From Pelomyxa schiedti (Eukaryota > Evosea > Pelobiontida > Pelomyxidae), in the NCBI GenBank assembly GCA_020536535.1, contig JAHLWZ010000423.1, positions 4,252-68,251 of the forward strand: 64,000 nt of DNA, written 5' to 3'. Of the stretch, positions 1 through 12,656 are shown piece by piece. The position numbers and the translations under genes are program-made. Position 1 is the stretch's first letter. Every line of letters starts with the position of its first letter. The notes beneath the pieces were generated by a model that ran no database searches, was not told the DNA's origin, and saw only the letters and a program-made list of their open reading frames with translations.

Positions 1-357
1 TTTGGGGTCTTCTCTCACAATACTTTGCGTTTGTTGCCTTGTGGCTGGCGTCTTATTCGTAAGTAGGATTATGGGCTGCGTTGGGGTGGTGCTGCTGCGA
101 TTTCAGTGCTGGCGAAAGGCGCTGTGGCTCCCCTTCTTTTCGTGGCGGTTTTTGGTGTACTATGAGGTGATGAAATAAATCCGAAGGGTTTCGTGTTAAA
201 TTGATTGCCCGGGTGTGGTGGTAAATATTTTTGTGTTTCAGAAACGTGGTGGCTGTTGGTCATTGTTGTTGTTGAGCTGGGGAAGCCAAGGTGGTTGCGT
301 GGTAGTGGTTGATGTGTTGATTGTTTGTTGTTGCCTGTGGGTGTGATTGGAGCTCAT
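1..357 (-). CDS. Possible 5' end of a Gln/Pro/Thr-rich protein, cut by the window edge
   Basis: On the minus strand an ATG at 357-355 opens a short frame rich in Thr, Asn, Gln and Pro (MSSNHTHRQQQTINTS...). Joining it across a GT..AG interval of about 88 nt (roughly 262 down to 174) continues in a second Gln/Pro/His-rich frame toward the left edge. No known domain is visible. Low-complexity DNA gives open frames by chance, so this is only a candidate. The alternative is GT-rich non-coding DNA. Confidence 0.28.
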
Positions 358-1800
358 GAAGGTAGATGTCTTCGTGGCAGCGTGATCACCACGACGGCGT
401 TGTTCCGTCCTCGCGACGTGCACGGTCCCATCATCGGGAGTGACTGGGTCCTGCGGCGAAAGATTAGAGTTAGCGACGCCAACACACGTGGGTGAACAAA
501 AACACGTAGAAAACAACGAACGGGGGAGCGGAGAAAAAAACACACGAGAGATCGGTACGTGTACCTGTTCACGTGTGCATCGAGGAGCGATATCGGGTTT
601 GCGTTTCGGCACAGTCGCCCTCGCGATCGCGTGCGTGTCACTTTGGTTGGTTTTGGTTTTGGTTTTGTTTAAATTTTTGGTTAGAAAAATCTGGGGGGAG
701 GGATAAATACTGCGAAAAGGAAACGGTGACGCCGCCAAAACGGCAACTGTTACAGTTGCTCCGCCCAGTTGTGCGTACAATTGAATAGACTCTGAGGCTT
801 ACCCTCGCAAATCGCCGCGTACTGGCTGGGCTTCCACTTCCGTCAGACTCGGGGATCAGGCTCCAAAGGAAGACCCGCCGAGTAGATCTTGATGATCATC
901 ATCAAAATGAGATTCGTCGCCCATCAATGCTCCGTCAGGTGTCCAACCGCTCTGCTCGCCACGCAGTCAAAGTCGATTGCGTGGTCACTTGGGTAGAGTG
1001 CACGTGCTGGGGAGTTGTTGCATGTGGTATGTGGTTGGCTGGCTGGTCGTTGAGTCGCCTCACACCCCCCAGCCACTGTCTCGCGAGATGCACCTCGGAA
1101 TTGTGGGGCACACCGCGCCGCGCTCCCGCATCGGCCGAGATAGGTGCACCCTCGGTATCACGCCAAACTCTCAACAACGTCGAGGTTGTATCCCATCATA
1201 AAATTGTGGTGGCCATAAGGGTTTTCCGTCGAACGTGCGGTGGCGTACGTTGTGGCTGACGGGACAAGGGACAAGACAAACCCACGTGGCACAATCGCCC
1301 ATGTTGTTGTCATCATCACCGTCGATGTACCGTTCGGCGTGGTTTTCCGTTTGTACAAGAAAATCGAGCACAGTTTTTCGTGAACATCAATGTTCTTGTT
1401 TTGGTCGGCTACTAAAAGCGGAAAGTCTGCCCGCAGGCAGCGACATGGACCGCGAGATGAGGGTGAAGGTGACGGGGATATGATAACGCAACTACAACAA
1501 CTCTTCCAGTTGTACTTCTTAATGCGCAAACACCATTGCTCACAAACCAAATCAATTGAACCCAACAAGCGTGTGAAGTGTGGACAGGAGAGAGGAGACC
1601 CCATGTTCGGAATTGAACATTGTTGGAGCCTGGTGCCACCAGGCGCTTTGACCACTGTGCACCAGTTTCGACGCAATGAAGTGCAATTCAACAGCTTGCA
1701 CCAGTTCTCCCCCACAACAGAGGGAGCCCTCCATCACCCAAGAGGCACAGAGTTCTGTTGCAGCTGACAAACGCGGACAGAACGTGTGTACTTGAAGGAA
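358..1800. other. No supportable gene
   Basis: This 1.4-kb stretch has only short conflicting frames on both strands, none with a recognisable domain or a convincing exon chain. It separates the minus-strand candidate at the left edge from the plus-strand candidate at 1801 and could hold the promoters of both. Confidence 0.4.
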
Positions 1801-2429
1801 ATGCCGCAGAAAGGACGTGGACGTGGACGTGGTGGCAGGCAAGCACAAAGTGCCTCCCCCCGATCGGAACCGCCAGCAACAGCAGTATCAACCACTGCAA
1901 TCTCTCCCAAACAGCAAGGGGGAACCTCATCACCACCTCATCACCCTATTGTGCACACACAAGTGCAACAACAAAGACCACGACAGGAACCACCACCACC
2001 ATCACCTCAACAAGTATCTCTTGGGTTCCGCGATACACACAGCTGTTCCCCTGATGCAACAGGGTCAATCCCACCACCGGGTCTTACCGTCGCCATTGCA
2101 TGCCAGGACCACAACAATACCGGCAATCACAGCAATCACAGCAATCACAGTATGTGCATGCTGTCCGCCATCATCATCAGCATCCCACCACTGTTCCTGC
2201 ACAACAACAACAGCAGCAACGTGTGCCACACATCACTCCCTCATCATCACATGTTCCACCACTGCGCCACCAGCAAGCTACAACCTACTGCTGCCCCACA
2301 ATGGCGCTGTGCCAGGGCAGCACATTATTAGAGACGACAAATTACCATTCGCTGGCTACTAGTAGTGCTTTTACTCTCAATATAATATCACCAACGTATA
2401 TTACTACCACCACTACTATTCACCCGTAA
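1801..2429 (+). CDS. Putative RG-rich / Gln-His-rich protein
   Basis: The ATG at 1801 is followed by an Arg-Gly stretch (MPQKGRGRGRGGRQ) and then Pro, Gln, Ser and His-rich sequence. The frame changes twice in Gln/His-rich DNA. A GT..AG interval starting near 2010 and ending near 2056 restores one change, and another near 2085-2107 would be needed for the second. The last frame stops at 2427-2429. An RG-rich start occurs in RNA-binding and Argonaute-type proteins, but no PAZ, PIWI or RRM domain follows. It may be a short disordered protein or the remnant 5' end of a larger gene. Confidence 0.33.
2124..2150 (+). repeat. Three perfect copies of caatcacag
   Basis: The 9-base unit caatcacag occurs three times head to tail inside the Gln/His-rich candidate gene, encoding Gln-Ser-Gln repeats in one frame. 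Confidence 0.85.
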
Positions 2430-2749
2430 AAAGAAAGGTGTTCACCTTTCCTTTCTAAAACACCAATTTTGCTATTTTCTATCTGTCTGCAACCGTGTAG
2501 CTTGTGCTGAGAATTTTGCTTTCTCCTCTATTGCTGTCAATCAGGGGACTCTGATGATTACCATACAGAGAAGGGCCGGAAACTACTAATCCGAGTACAC
2601 TAATCCGACAATTCCCATGAACGCTTTTTGGTGGGAAAGGAGACGAAGAAACAAACAAAGCGTAACAAAGAAACAAAAAAAAAACAAAAGCAACAACAAA
2701 ACAGTGCACAACACCCACAAACCCTACCAACAACGAAACCAAGCCCATA

Positions 2750-5700
2750 ATGTCGTCTAGCAGTAGCACAGTGTCCACATCCGGCGAAAGAGGAGCGCTG
2801 GGCCGCAGCGGGTCGCAGTCGCCCTCCCCCGGAATGAGCAAGCTCATGAAGCGTACTCTCAGTTTCATGAAAATGCCCCCTCACGCACAGAAAAACGCGG
2901 TTGCGCCCCCGACGTTGCCCGAGAGCGCCGTTGCAGATATGCCAGATTCCGACTCTAACGACGAGGACGAAACTTTCCTCAACGCCATGCAAATGGTTGT
3001 AAACAATAATATAAAACCTAAGTTTGTATTTGCTTTGTTTTTTTAGTACATTGTTAATTAATATCTGAAAAAAATGGTGGTTTGTACTTATGACTGTATA
3101 GGAAGCTCCCTGTGTGGAACAAGTTGCTTGCTTAATGCTTCTCCTTAAATCCCGCATGATGCTGCGTCGAATGATTGCCGCCAAGCAGTTCACAGAGCGA
3201 CTTTCTAAGGGAGACCTCAATGCATTTGAAGTAACAAAATTGGTGCAAGGCCAGGACGCCTCAGACGATAGTGACTTCATTGTGAGAATATCCGAGCTTA
3301 AGAAACAACTTATGGCCGAAATCCGTAAAGCAAGAGATAAAGAGAGAGAGGTTGCAGTATTGGATAAAACGATATCTCTGGTGGTTTTGGTATGCCATTC
3401 GTTCCTCTCTCCTTTTATAATGTGTGCAGAACGTAGTTTCAGTTGCAGCAGAAAAGGCCCGGCACACCAAAGCTCCTCCCGCTTCAGCTGGTGCGGTTAA
3501 CGTAAACGTGCTATCAGCTACGAAATTGGAGGTTTTACAAAAATTAAAGAAAGCAAACAAATAACAATTGTTTTCAGAAATACAGCCATCTCTTCCACTT
3601 GTTGCAGTCTGAACCTGTTTATCTCGCCAGACTTATGGACGCAGTGGAAGCCAAGGTGATTGGACTTTACAATGAAAAGATAACTAAAATATATTTAGGT
3701 TGATGAACAATCAATGAAAGAATTACTTGATACCATTATTATAACAATGTATGGTGACGCTTTTGCTCCACGTGAAGAGTTTTTGCTTCTGAGTTTCTTT
3801 GAACATGCCATTGAACGCATCATGTCTCAAGCAACCAAAGTGATGTCCTTTGTGCAGAACCCCTTCCTCCCTCCCATGGTTATTACATACAATAAGTACT
3901 TGCACATTCTTTTCCCCCACATCCTCAATTTGCAATAGGCGCAAGCAAGGTGTTGAGTATCTCCAAGCAACACTGGGGCCAGTGATGAAACAATTCTTAG
4001 CTGAAAAACTTACACTTGACCCAAATGCCAGAACAGTAGGCCCTCTGTTGTGTAACCAAGACTTAATTTCTCTAGATTCACGATCGCTATGTGAAGGAAA
4101 CGGAAGTTAACGAAGGCAGAAAAGTAGAGAAGAGAAACTTAACCGACGATGAGTGCGCTGCGTTACCAGAAATTAAGGAAGAAGTATCGAGACGTGTGTA
4201 AATATTTTAAATATTCAACCCACATTTTCTCTAGGTCTTGAGCACCTAAAGCGTCACTCTCTTCTGTTCTTTGAGGCAATATGTTCAACTGTCAATAAAT
4301 TACCGTACGGGCTTCGATGGATTTGCAAGAGAATTCACGACGCGGCAATGGTTTGCTTGTCTTTTTTAATTCACCCTTTAATGTAAGTTAAGGATGCCTT
4401 CCCTGATGCCTCGGAGGATGACATTAACCGTCTCACAGTCCACTTTGTGTACTTCCGATTCATCAACTTGGGTATTGTAACACCAGATCCCTTCAAAATT
4501 GTCGACATTCAAGTTCCTCCCGAGTCCCTATTCAGTTTACTGCAGGTCGGTTATGTCCCCTGTTTTCCCGTTTTCATTTTTTTCGCAGGTTTCGAAGGTC
4601 ATTTATAATATGTTCAACCTTTCCTTGTTCCATGAGTCTGCTGAAAGGTGGTTGGCACCACTGAACCCATGGATTATGTCTCATGCAGACTCTGTCCGGA
4701 AGTATCTACATGCAGTTTTGCAAGTGGATCCGCCTGAGGAATATCTGCAAGTTGGATCGTACATGGAGTTGATGCACCTCGTTAAGCCTGTAATCCTTGT
4801 AGAAGCCAAGGAACTTGTCAACGTTCACACTTTACTGCAAGTAAGGTGGCGGAATTTTATCCCACTTCTAATACGACTTCAAATAGGACAACCTTACAGA
4901 GGTGGCACTTAAAGCTAACGATCCTCTTCTCGAGTTGATGAAAGACCTCGGACCAGCAGAAACTTACCCGGACGACGGGAAAGCAATTCAACTTACACTA
5001 GTGAATAAATTCCCGCCCATGGATGGTGTGTTGCCAAAAGTATTCGAATTTCTGACCTTTGTTTAGATCCACAATCCGAAATCAACCAGCTTTATTCCAA
5101 GACGAAAACAATGGTTGTACAAGCACTTCGACAGAACCCCTCACAACCAGTGGCTGGGATGTCTCTTGAAGCTATTCTGGAGGTACACAGTAGAATATTT
5201 TCTATTTCCTCCTAACACGCAGAAGGCAGGCCAAGCTGCAGCTGCCAAGGGTTCCTCCTATGATAAACTTGTTGATGAAATCTTAGAGAACCTCGAAAAA
5301 CTCGAAAGAGAACACAAAGTCTCCTCGGTATTTTGATTATCACGAAGGTTTTATCTCAAACGTGCAAAAAGGAGGATGGGTATGCAGAGTTTCTGAAGGC
5401 TGTGACTTTGGAAATCACAAACCGTGAACGTGTACGGGAACAACAAAAGAAAGAAGTCAATCGTTTGGAAGCTGCCATCAATCAAGTTGGACGACAACTT
5501 AAGGTCATGACCGAACAAATTGCACAGTATAAAATGTTCCTGGACTCCTGTCTCAAAAGTCACATGCATGTAATGATGGGAGGCGCCACGAAGACTGGTA
5601 AATTGGGACCATTCAAGGTTATCTTCTTCCTATATTATAGAGCCTAATTGCTAACAAATTACAGTTTTCGTACCTTGAAATGGTAAAGAGAGGTGTTATC

Positions 5701-5995
5701 ATCGAATCAGAAGTGCCCAAATACCTGTAAACTCTCCAAACCACAGATTTTTCTTTTTTTTTTTTAACACTTTCACAGGCAGAAGAAAACGAGGTTACAA
5801 ATTTCCTCGGAGGAAGCTGGTGTATTTGATGTTGAAGTAATGCTTCCTCGGCCGTTGCCATCGGAAAAAATGCAACTGCAACTAGCCGATCTTTTGGACA
5901 AGCGAGACCGCAACGTAGAACGAGATGTCCAGAACAATGTAACACTTGATGTCAACCTCACACTACACTGGCTCAACAGCCTGTTCAAGAGATAG
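2750..5995 (+). CDS. IQGAP-related RasGAP-domain protein without CH or IQ motifs
   Basis: A chain of about 18 exons split by introns of roughly 40-60 nt encodes about 800 residues. After a Ser-rich start come a helical stretch, a RasGAP-type domain with YFRFINLGIVTPD (4461-4490; compare YRYMNPAIVAPD of IQGAPs), a long helical segment and the RasGAP C-terminal domain at the end. Helical residues in 5380-5570 precede that last domain. The size and the absence of calponin-homology and IQ motifs match the short amoeba forms (DGAP1/GapA of Dictyostelium). Those proteins bind Rac and cortexillin at the cortex and act in cytokinesis rather than as active RasGAPs. The start at 2750 follows an A/C-rich leader and the stop is at 5993-5995. 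The family call is firm; the exact splice site after the first exon (2998 or about 3023) is not. Confidence 0.88.
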
Positions 5996-6109
5996 ATGGA
6001 TGGCCAGACAACAACCAGTTGCCATCACGGGAAAAAAAATAACCATTCCAGCTGTTAATAAGGGGAAAAAAAACAAGCTTTGAGTTGTTTTGAAAGTACA
6101 AAAGTACAT

Positions 6110-8653
6110 TCATGGATTTTTGTGCCTTGTTGTCCACTCTGTAATGGCACTCTTGATGGTGTTACAAGGAATGAGTTGAAGGGATTTAAGAGGTAAATTT
6201 GTCTGAGGGGATGTATGGCGGCCTGTGGACATCCAAGAAACAATGGCCTCACGTTCATATAAATAGCCATCAGAGGCAAGTACGGGGTCCTTCATTACTT
6301 CCTGCGTTATCGGGCAGATGAATTCATATGGAAGACAGTCACCATCACCATCATCACTGGGGCAGCTGGAATTGCTGTTTTTGTTCGCCATTCTGGATAG
6401 CTTGTTGTCAAGGAAGTCAATGTAATGCGGGGCATAAGACTTGTTTTCGGGAAGTGAAATGTCCTTGCTGAGGTTTACATAGCCTACTGGATTGGGTGCG
6501 ATAGACAGAGAGGGATCAAATTGGCGCCGAGGGGCGGAAGGTTGTTTGGGGGTGGAAGTTGTTGGTGTTGATGTAGGTGTTGATACTGGTGCTGATCCTG
6601 ATGGAGTACCGCCACAATCACTATCAGTATCTTCATATTCTTCTTGCTGTTCTTTGTACTGTGTATTCAGAACAGATATTAGTTTTCGGATGGCGGTTCT
6701 GTTCGCGGGTGGTATTCCTAACTTGAGGAGGTCTGATACAGAGAGATGGAGAAATGCCCAGCCGGGAAGTACCCCTCCACAAGTGGCTTTGTTTGCGATG
6801 TCATTGCTTAGGCCTTGACTAATAAGCCATTTCTCTACTTGCTTTGGGTGCCAGCAATCAATGGACATCATGTTGGGAACTAACACTACTGGTATGTCTC
6901 CAGTACGAGAGATATGTTCCCTCACGTGAATGAGTTTTTTTAGGTTCAGTAGAGCTCTTACTTCTTTGGCTGCTGGAGTTGCTCCTTGTGGAGATGGCTC
7001 TGTCTGTGTAGGGGGGGTTGTAGAATTTGATACAGCTGTAAGTTTGGGGGGCCTCTTTGCTACAACGGAGGGTAGACCTATTCCCCATCCATTTGTTACA
7101 CTGTCATCCAGTTCGGCACCATCAACTTTCAGTTCGGACACTGCTGTTAGAAAGTTTGAAGAGGTATTTGCATCAATCCCCAATCGGAGAAGGAATTCAA
7201 CCACTTCTTCATGTGATAAATTCTTTAGGGAGTGTGTTTCTTTGAGATGGGTATCTAGTTGCACAGCAAGTTGGTCAGACTTGGTAAACATCTTTATTGC
7301 ATTGTCTTCCCCTGCTGTGACAGCATCCAGACAGGCTTTGGTCTCTTTGATATCACTTTCGGCTCTCAGTAAATCTTTTGAAATGGATACTGTGTCATTT
7401 TGAAGACCAGCCAGTTGGCTTTCTAGAGCCTTTAAGTGGCTTCTTACAGCGAAAACTTCTTTCTCAACCTTTTCTTGAGAAGAAACGGAGGAATTTTGCC
7501 TCTTATGAAGAGATTCTTCAAGTTCTTTGGCGTTTGACAAACTTTCCGTGCAATGCTTCTTTGCTTCCCCAAAGGCATTCGCCATTACTTTCCATGCTGC
7601 CGCCCTTTGATGTGATGAGCGTCCTTGCAGATAATTTTCGATGTTAGTTTGCAGTAGTTGGATAACTTGACTGTTCCTCTGAGGTGGGTTGGTATCTGGT
7701 AACAGGTTACCAGATTTTAGTTGTGACTCAATTTGATTATGTAGACAGGTTCCCCATTCCTCGATGGTCATAATCCCAGTTGTTTGTGTTGGTGATGATG
7801 ATGTCGTTGTTGGTGTTGAAGCTGACAATAGTGCCGATGCCGATGATACTGATGCCAATTTTTCTGCCGAGAAGGCGGAGGAGGACACTGAAGGGCTCGA
7901 GGGAGACTTGGGCTGTCGTTTCTGGGTTTCCTCCATTATTGCAGCTCTTATTCTTGGATCCCATGCAACATCTTGAGGTAGTTTCCCATCAATTGCACGC
8001 TACGCACAATGAAGAGTGAGGTGTAAAAAGCACTAACTGATTTTAGAATGGACAGCACACTTGGACGTCAAGAGGGGAACCCCTATTAAGAAGTTCAACA
8101 ACACAATCGTAACCAGCCCACACTCGTGCTGCACAATGAAGAGGAATCTACATTTCTAAGGCGTGGCGAGTTCAACAGAAGACTTACCTCCTATACATGT
8201 TAGAGATGAAAAGAGAAGAGGCAAACCTGCTTGAAAATCACTAGTCCAGGTACAAAAAACAGGAATAAATAGATAGAAAGAGAAGGAAAAAATCTGTACC
8301 AACTGCAGAATTTCAGCTACAATTTCAAATAGTGGGAGAAAGGTACCATCCTACAGTCCAGTGAGCACGTCAAGAAAGGAAGGAGAACGGGGAAAAAAAA
8401 GATCACAACAAGTTTTCAATCACTTTAAGGAATTATTCAGCTACAAACATATGTGTTCGCAGGTGCAGGAGTCGACAGTAGTTCAGGGTGCATATTAATT
8501 GCACGAGTTAGGCATGGCAAATGAGCCCTCAGTGCCGCTACATGTGCATACATACTCCCAAACTGTTTGCGTTCAATAAACACATTTCGAGATTGTTCTG
8601 AACATTATTATCACCTTCTCACAGGGATCAGCAAATGAAGTACAAACAGACAT
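6110..8653 (-). CDS. Ankyrin-SAM-SAM-U-box E3 ubiquitin ligase
   Basis: The last exon (about 7996-6110) holds most of the protein. In order it has a Ser/Thr-rich linker, a coiled coil, two SAM-like domains (second one around WHPKQVEKWLISQG) and a C-terminal U-box starting YEFICPITQEVMKDPVLASD, typical of the family. Upstream exons encode ankyrin-like repeats: MYAHVAALRAHLPCL near 8535 and IPLHCAARVWAGYD near 8150, joined to the last exon by a GT..AG intron at about 8048-7998. The first exon starts at an ATG (8653-8651) after a run of A and is spliced by a 53-nt intron. An optional exon may lie at about 8350-8300. U-box proteins recruit E2 enzymes directly; ankyrin and SAM parts probably bind partners or oligomerise. 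The start lies 59 bp downstream of the neighbouring GOLD gene's stop, on the same strand. Confidence 0.82.
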
Positions 8654-8711
8654 CGTTTCGGGTTTTTTTTTTTATTTACTGATTTCTGTGAATGCGTAGA
8701 GAGACGTTTTA

Positions 8712-10903
8712 TCAGTGGCTCTCTGCGGAGGTTGTTGTGCATGTCGAGGCTGTTGTGGATGTGGGTGTAGTTGTTGTGGAGGAGCCTACGTCTTGTGCAC
8801 CTACTACTTGTTCAAGGAGGTGAGAGAACTCGGGCTCGATGTTGGTGGCTGTTGGTGGTGCTGTGGGTGTGGTTGAAGGTGGTGCCTGGGTCAGGTTCAC
8901 TTTAAGGGTCAGGTTCTTCTTGTTCAACCAGGAGTATCTGTTCCCAACCGGTGAGTTGTTAGTGTGGGAGAGAATTGTGGTGGGGAGTGTACGAGTTGTC
9001 CCAGAACAGTATGATGGAACCTGGAGCGGTTGCTGTATAATGGCCCTTTATACCATTTGTTAGAAAGTGATGATGAGCGTGTTGAATGTACCGAAATTGT
9101 TTCTGTGTTGGATCTAACAAGTCCCAAGGGGAACACAGAAAGAGTTTTCTGATGGAAATCAGTTGAGTTGCTATGGTTTTTTACAGTTGTTACACACAGG
9201 TGAGTCTGCAGCTGATGCAGCGGGTATTTCAAAAGTGGCACTGAACTTGATATCTCTGTCTGTTGTAAACTCCCAAGCTAAGGAGTCTCCAGCCTGCATT
9301 GTTACTCTGAAATCATGGTTGGTGCTGACGAGAATGTTCATAGGTTTTCCACTGTAGACTGTAAGTTTGAAGCTTGTGCTACGAACGGACAAACTTGTTG
9401 CAATTGAGAGCATCCAGGGCTTGTTTTGTCAAGAAGAATGGAGAATTTTGCAAAACTGTCAGAAGAAGGTCTAAGAACGGCTTGTAGGCAGCAAGAAGGT
9501 GTTGTAGTGCCTCCACTGCCTTTGGTAGACTTGCAACAGAAATTTGTATCCTGAAAACGATACATTAGATGAATGTCTAAAACAAAGTTGAGCGCACATG
9601 GCTTCAACAGCTTGTGGAGGAAGAGTTTTGGCGCGTGTTACTACAGTGACACAACAGTAAATCAAAGTGAGAAGAACTTTTATCCTTGGTGAAATTAGAA
9701 GGAATGGGCATGATGAATGGGGCACAACCTTCTGATGTAGCGAGTTAGCCAGTATTGGTAAACGCCATAGGTTACGCGGTACTCTTCCATTGGACTGAAG
9801 ATCCATTACCTTATTGACATGGACATTGAATACACCATACCCCTGCTCGTCATTCACTGTCTTGATGAAGTCGAACAGACATTGGGGGACACCGCCAATA
9901 TAGCAAACAAGTGCCTTAAAAACTCCGGACATATTACCCAGATTGACCAGGGATTGTCGCCTTCATATAGCCTTTTTAGGGAAAAAAAAACTTGTCTAGG
10001 AAGTCAACCTAGCCATTTGGTGCTGCCACATCAAGTCATATTTTGCTTGAATGGAGGGATTTGTTTTTGTCTACTTAAATTTTAGATAAGATACTAGGAA
10101 AAAGAACTTACTAATTCCTCCAATTCGTGAGTACAACGATCTTCGGATCTTTGTCGTGTATAGGCAACGATTGAGGCTCTCCAGTCTTGAGGCATGAAGG
10201 TCTTGACTAAACAGAGTGTTAAGTGGAGGCCAGCATTCAAACACTTACTAAGGGATTCTACGGCTACAACGCAGTCCTTTTGGTATTTCTCGATAGCTGC
10301 AAGGGTAGTTTGTGCTGTGGAGGCCACTTGAGAACTTTGGCCCCATTGAACAGCTGGATCAAAAGGAACACCAGCTTGTGCAGATCCCGTTTTGAGAATG
10401 CCTTCCATTGCTCCCACATTGCGTGAGTTGTACATCTCCATTATTTCTGTCAGGAAACAATGAACAGGGGAAAGACATGTGTAGGAAATGGATAGATGTA
10501 CAAACCCTCGAGCATGCATCGGCACTCAAACAGCTGCAAGGAGAAAAAAAATTAAAAAAAAAAAGTTAGGCGTCTTGAATACATTTGTATCCATTTTATG
10601 AGGTGGGTCCATGGCACAAAGCTTTTCGACTCCAGCCAAAACAGCAGTAGTTCCCGTATTGGCACCATCATGAGTAACCAATGCAGCCTTTTTTTTTTTT
10701 AATTTTTTTGTAAAAATAAACCCAAAGAAGAAACCTTAAGTGTCGCAATGGTTTCGTCGAGAATTAGGGAGTGCTCCTCGTCGGCAGCATTCGGGAGTCC
10801 CTTGACGGGGTATTCTGCCCAACATGAGTTTATTAACAGTAACACAGTACGTACTCGTGTAGTAGGCTCGAAGGTATTCTCGGGTTATGGGAGCAAGCTG
10901 CAT
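8712..10903 (-). CDS. Multi-exon protein with C-terminal GOLD domain
   Basis: The ATG at 10903-10901 follows an A-rich leader (MQLAPITREYLRAYYT...). A 40-nt intron joins it to KYPVKGLPNAADEEHS. Several hundred residues of mostly helical sequence without a recognisable domain follow. Near the C-terminus is a GOLD beta-sandwich: FKLTVYSGKPMNILVS, then GDSLAWEFTTDRDIKFS near 9270, then PGSIILFWDNSYSWLNKKNL after a splice near 8980. A Pro/Thr-rich tail ends at 8712. GOLD domains occur in Golgi and lipid-traffic proteins (p24, Sec14-like, ACBD3), so a membrane-traffic role is inferred. The frame breaks just before the GOLD domain (near 9395); either a 16-nt GT..AG interval or an indel must be assumed there. 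Confidence 0.65.
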
Positions 10904-11258
10904 TCTCGAGTGGCGTGTGACGAGGTTTTTTTTTTTGATTAAAGGTGCAAGATTTGACTTCATCACTCAAGAGATACCTTCCACTGGGGCGTAAGTTACC
11001 AGTTGCTACTATTTGTCAGCCTAGCAGGAATCAAGGTGGGACAGTTCAACTGATGCAGGAGAACCCTTCTGGGTTTTACTCATCAGCTTCAAAGCTTGGC
11101 CAGGAGTACACTTACGTAACTGGAAAGGCGATGGAAAAAGTGACACCCGCAGATCCCCAAAACCCCATCTGGATAAAAACAAACGGCCGTTAAAACGAGA
11201 TAAATCTGTGAGACAAAACAAAACAAACAAAACAAAAAACTTTTCAACACCAAAAGAC

Positions 11259-12547
11259 ATGAAGGCCCTCTTCCTTGCTTGCCTCGTTGCCTGTGCCTGC
11301 GCACTTCTCACCCAAGAAGATGTAATCCTTCTCATTCCGCTGCTTACTTCCCCCACTAACAACACGCGCTAGGTTGACGAAATCAACTCGAAGCAGAAGC
11401 TATGGACAGCTTCGCTCGACAGCAAGACCGCACGCATGAGCGAGGAGGACTTCAAGCACCTCCTGGGAGTCGTCCCCGGGCCATCTGGCCTCCCCCGCAA
11501 GACAATCCGCGACGTTAGTGCTACCCCTGACGCGTGGGACTGGAGCAACTCAACTTATCACGGCCTTACTTGCCCTTCATTGTTCGAAATTAGGGACCAG
11601 AGCGACTGCGGAAGCTGGTGTGTTCTTAGTTTTTTTTTTTTTGTTGTTTTTTTAAAGAGAATATACATCTCCTGACACTTACATTATACAGTTGGGCTTT
11701 CGGTGCTGTTGAATCAATGTCTGATCGATATTGCATTTCCAGCAAGGGAGAATCAGTGAGTTTTTTCCTCTTAAGCCCACTAAGTGATTGACTCCGTTTT
11801 TTTCAGCCCCTCAGGATCTCTGCTGAGGTAATGAACTCCTGTGCCTCAACCTGCGGCAGCTGCAATGGTGGACAACCAGCATGTGCGTTCAAGTACTGGG
11901 TCGACAAGGGTCTCCCAACCGAGGAATGCGCTCCCTATTCCCTCCCAAGTATGCCAACCTATGCTCTTTGTTTCTTTCTTACTCTTTTTCAGGCTGCGAT
12001 CACCACATTCCAAACTCTCTCAACCCATGCCCCGATGATATGTACAAAACCCCCACCTGCCCAACAACATGCACCGTTACTGGACAAACATGGACTATTA
12101 ACAAGGGGTCCAACTCTTACGAAGTCGCCAACGTTAAGAACAACTATGAGGGTACAGTTTACAACGCCTTTTTTTGTTTAAATTACTTTTACTTACCGCC
12201 ACCTATAGCCATGGCAACTGAAATATACACCAACGGACCCTGCGAGACCGCATTCACAGTCTACGAGGACTTCGAGGTCTACACAGGTGGAATTTATGTA
12301 CACACCAAGCCATCGCTCCCACTGGGTGGCCATGCCGTGAAGATTGTTGGCTGGGGTGAGGAGTCTGGCACAAAGTACTGGAAGGTTGCCAACAGCTGGA
12401 ACACTAACTGGGGTGAGAAGGGATTCTTCAGGGTATGCCATTTTTCCCTTCTTTCCACTGTACCTGACTTGATGTCTCTAGATCATCCGTGGCCAAAACG
12501 AGTGCGGCATTGAGGATGCCATCTACTGCGGAACTCCCCTCCTTTAA
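11259..12547 (+). CDS. Cathepsin B-like cysteine protease (peptidase C1A)
   Basis: A secretory signal peptide (MKALFLACLVACACALL) is followed by a propeptide and a papain-fold domain of cathepsin B type. The catalytic Cys lies in DCGSCWAFGAVES, rebuilt across an intron at about 11619-11690. The His is in GGHAVKIVGWG and the Asn in NSWNTNWGEKGFF. A CDHHIPNSLNPC segment corresponds to the occluding loop with its paired His, which in cathepsin B gives peptidyl-dipeptidase activity. Introns near 11321-11372, 11757-11806, 11949-11993, 12153-12209 and 12434-12481 were placed by frame. The enzyme most likely digests proteins in lysosomes or food vacuoles. All catalytic residues are present and the length of about 320 residues is normal. 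Confidence 0.95.
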
Positions 12548-12656
12548 ACCAAGAAGGTTAAAGAGAATCACTTATATTTTTATTCTTGCATTGTGTTGTC
12601 CTTCGCGTCGGCCTTGGTTGCTTCTCCATTTTTATGCTCTGTCGGAACAAGAAAAA

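Noticed and set aside
1158-1715. 185-residue minus-strand open frame
   Set aside because: Overlaps several equal-length frames on both strands and has no recognisable motif or splice pattern.
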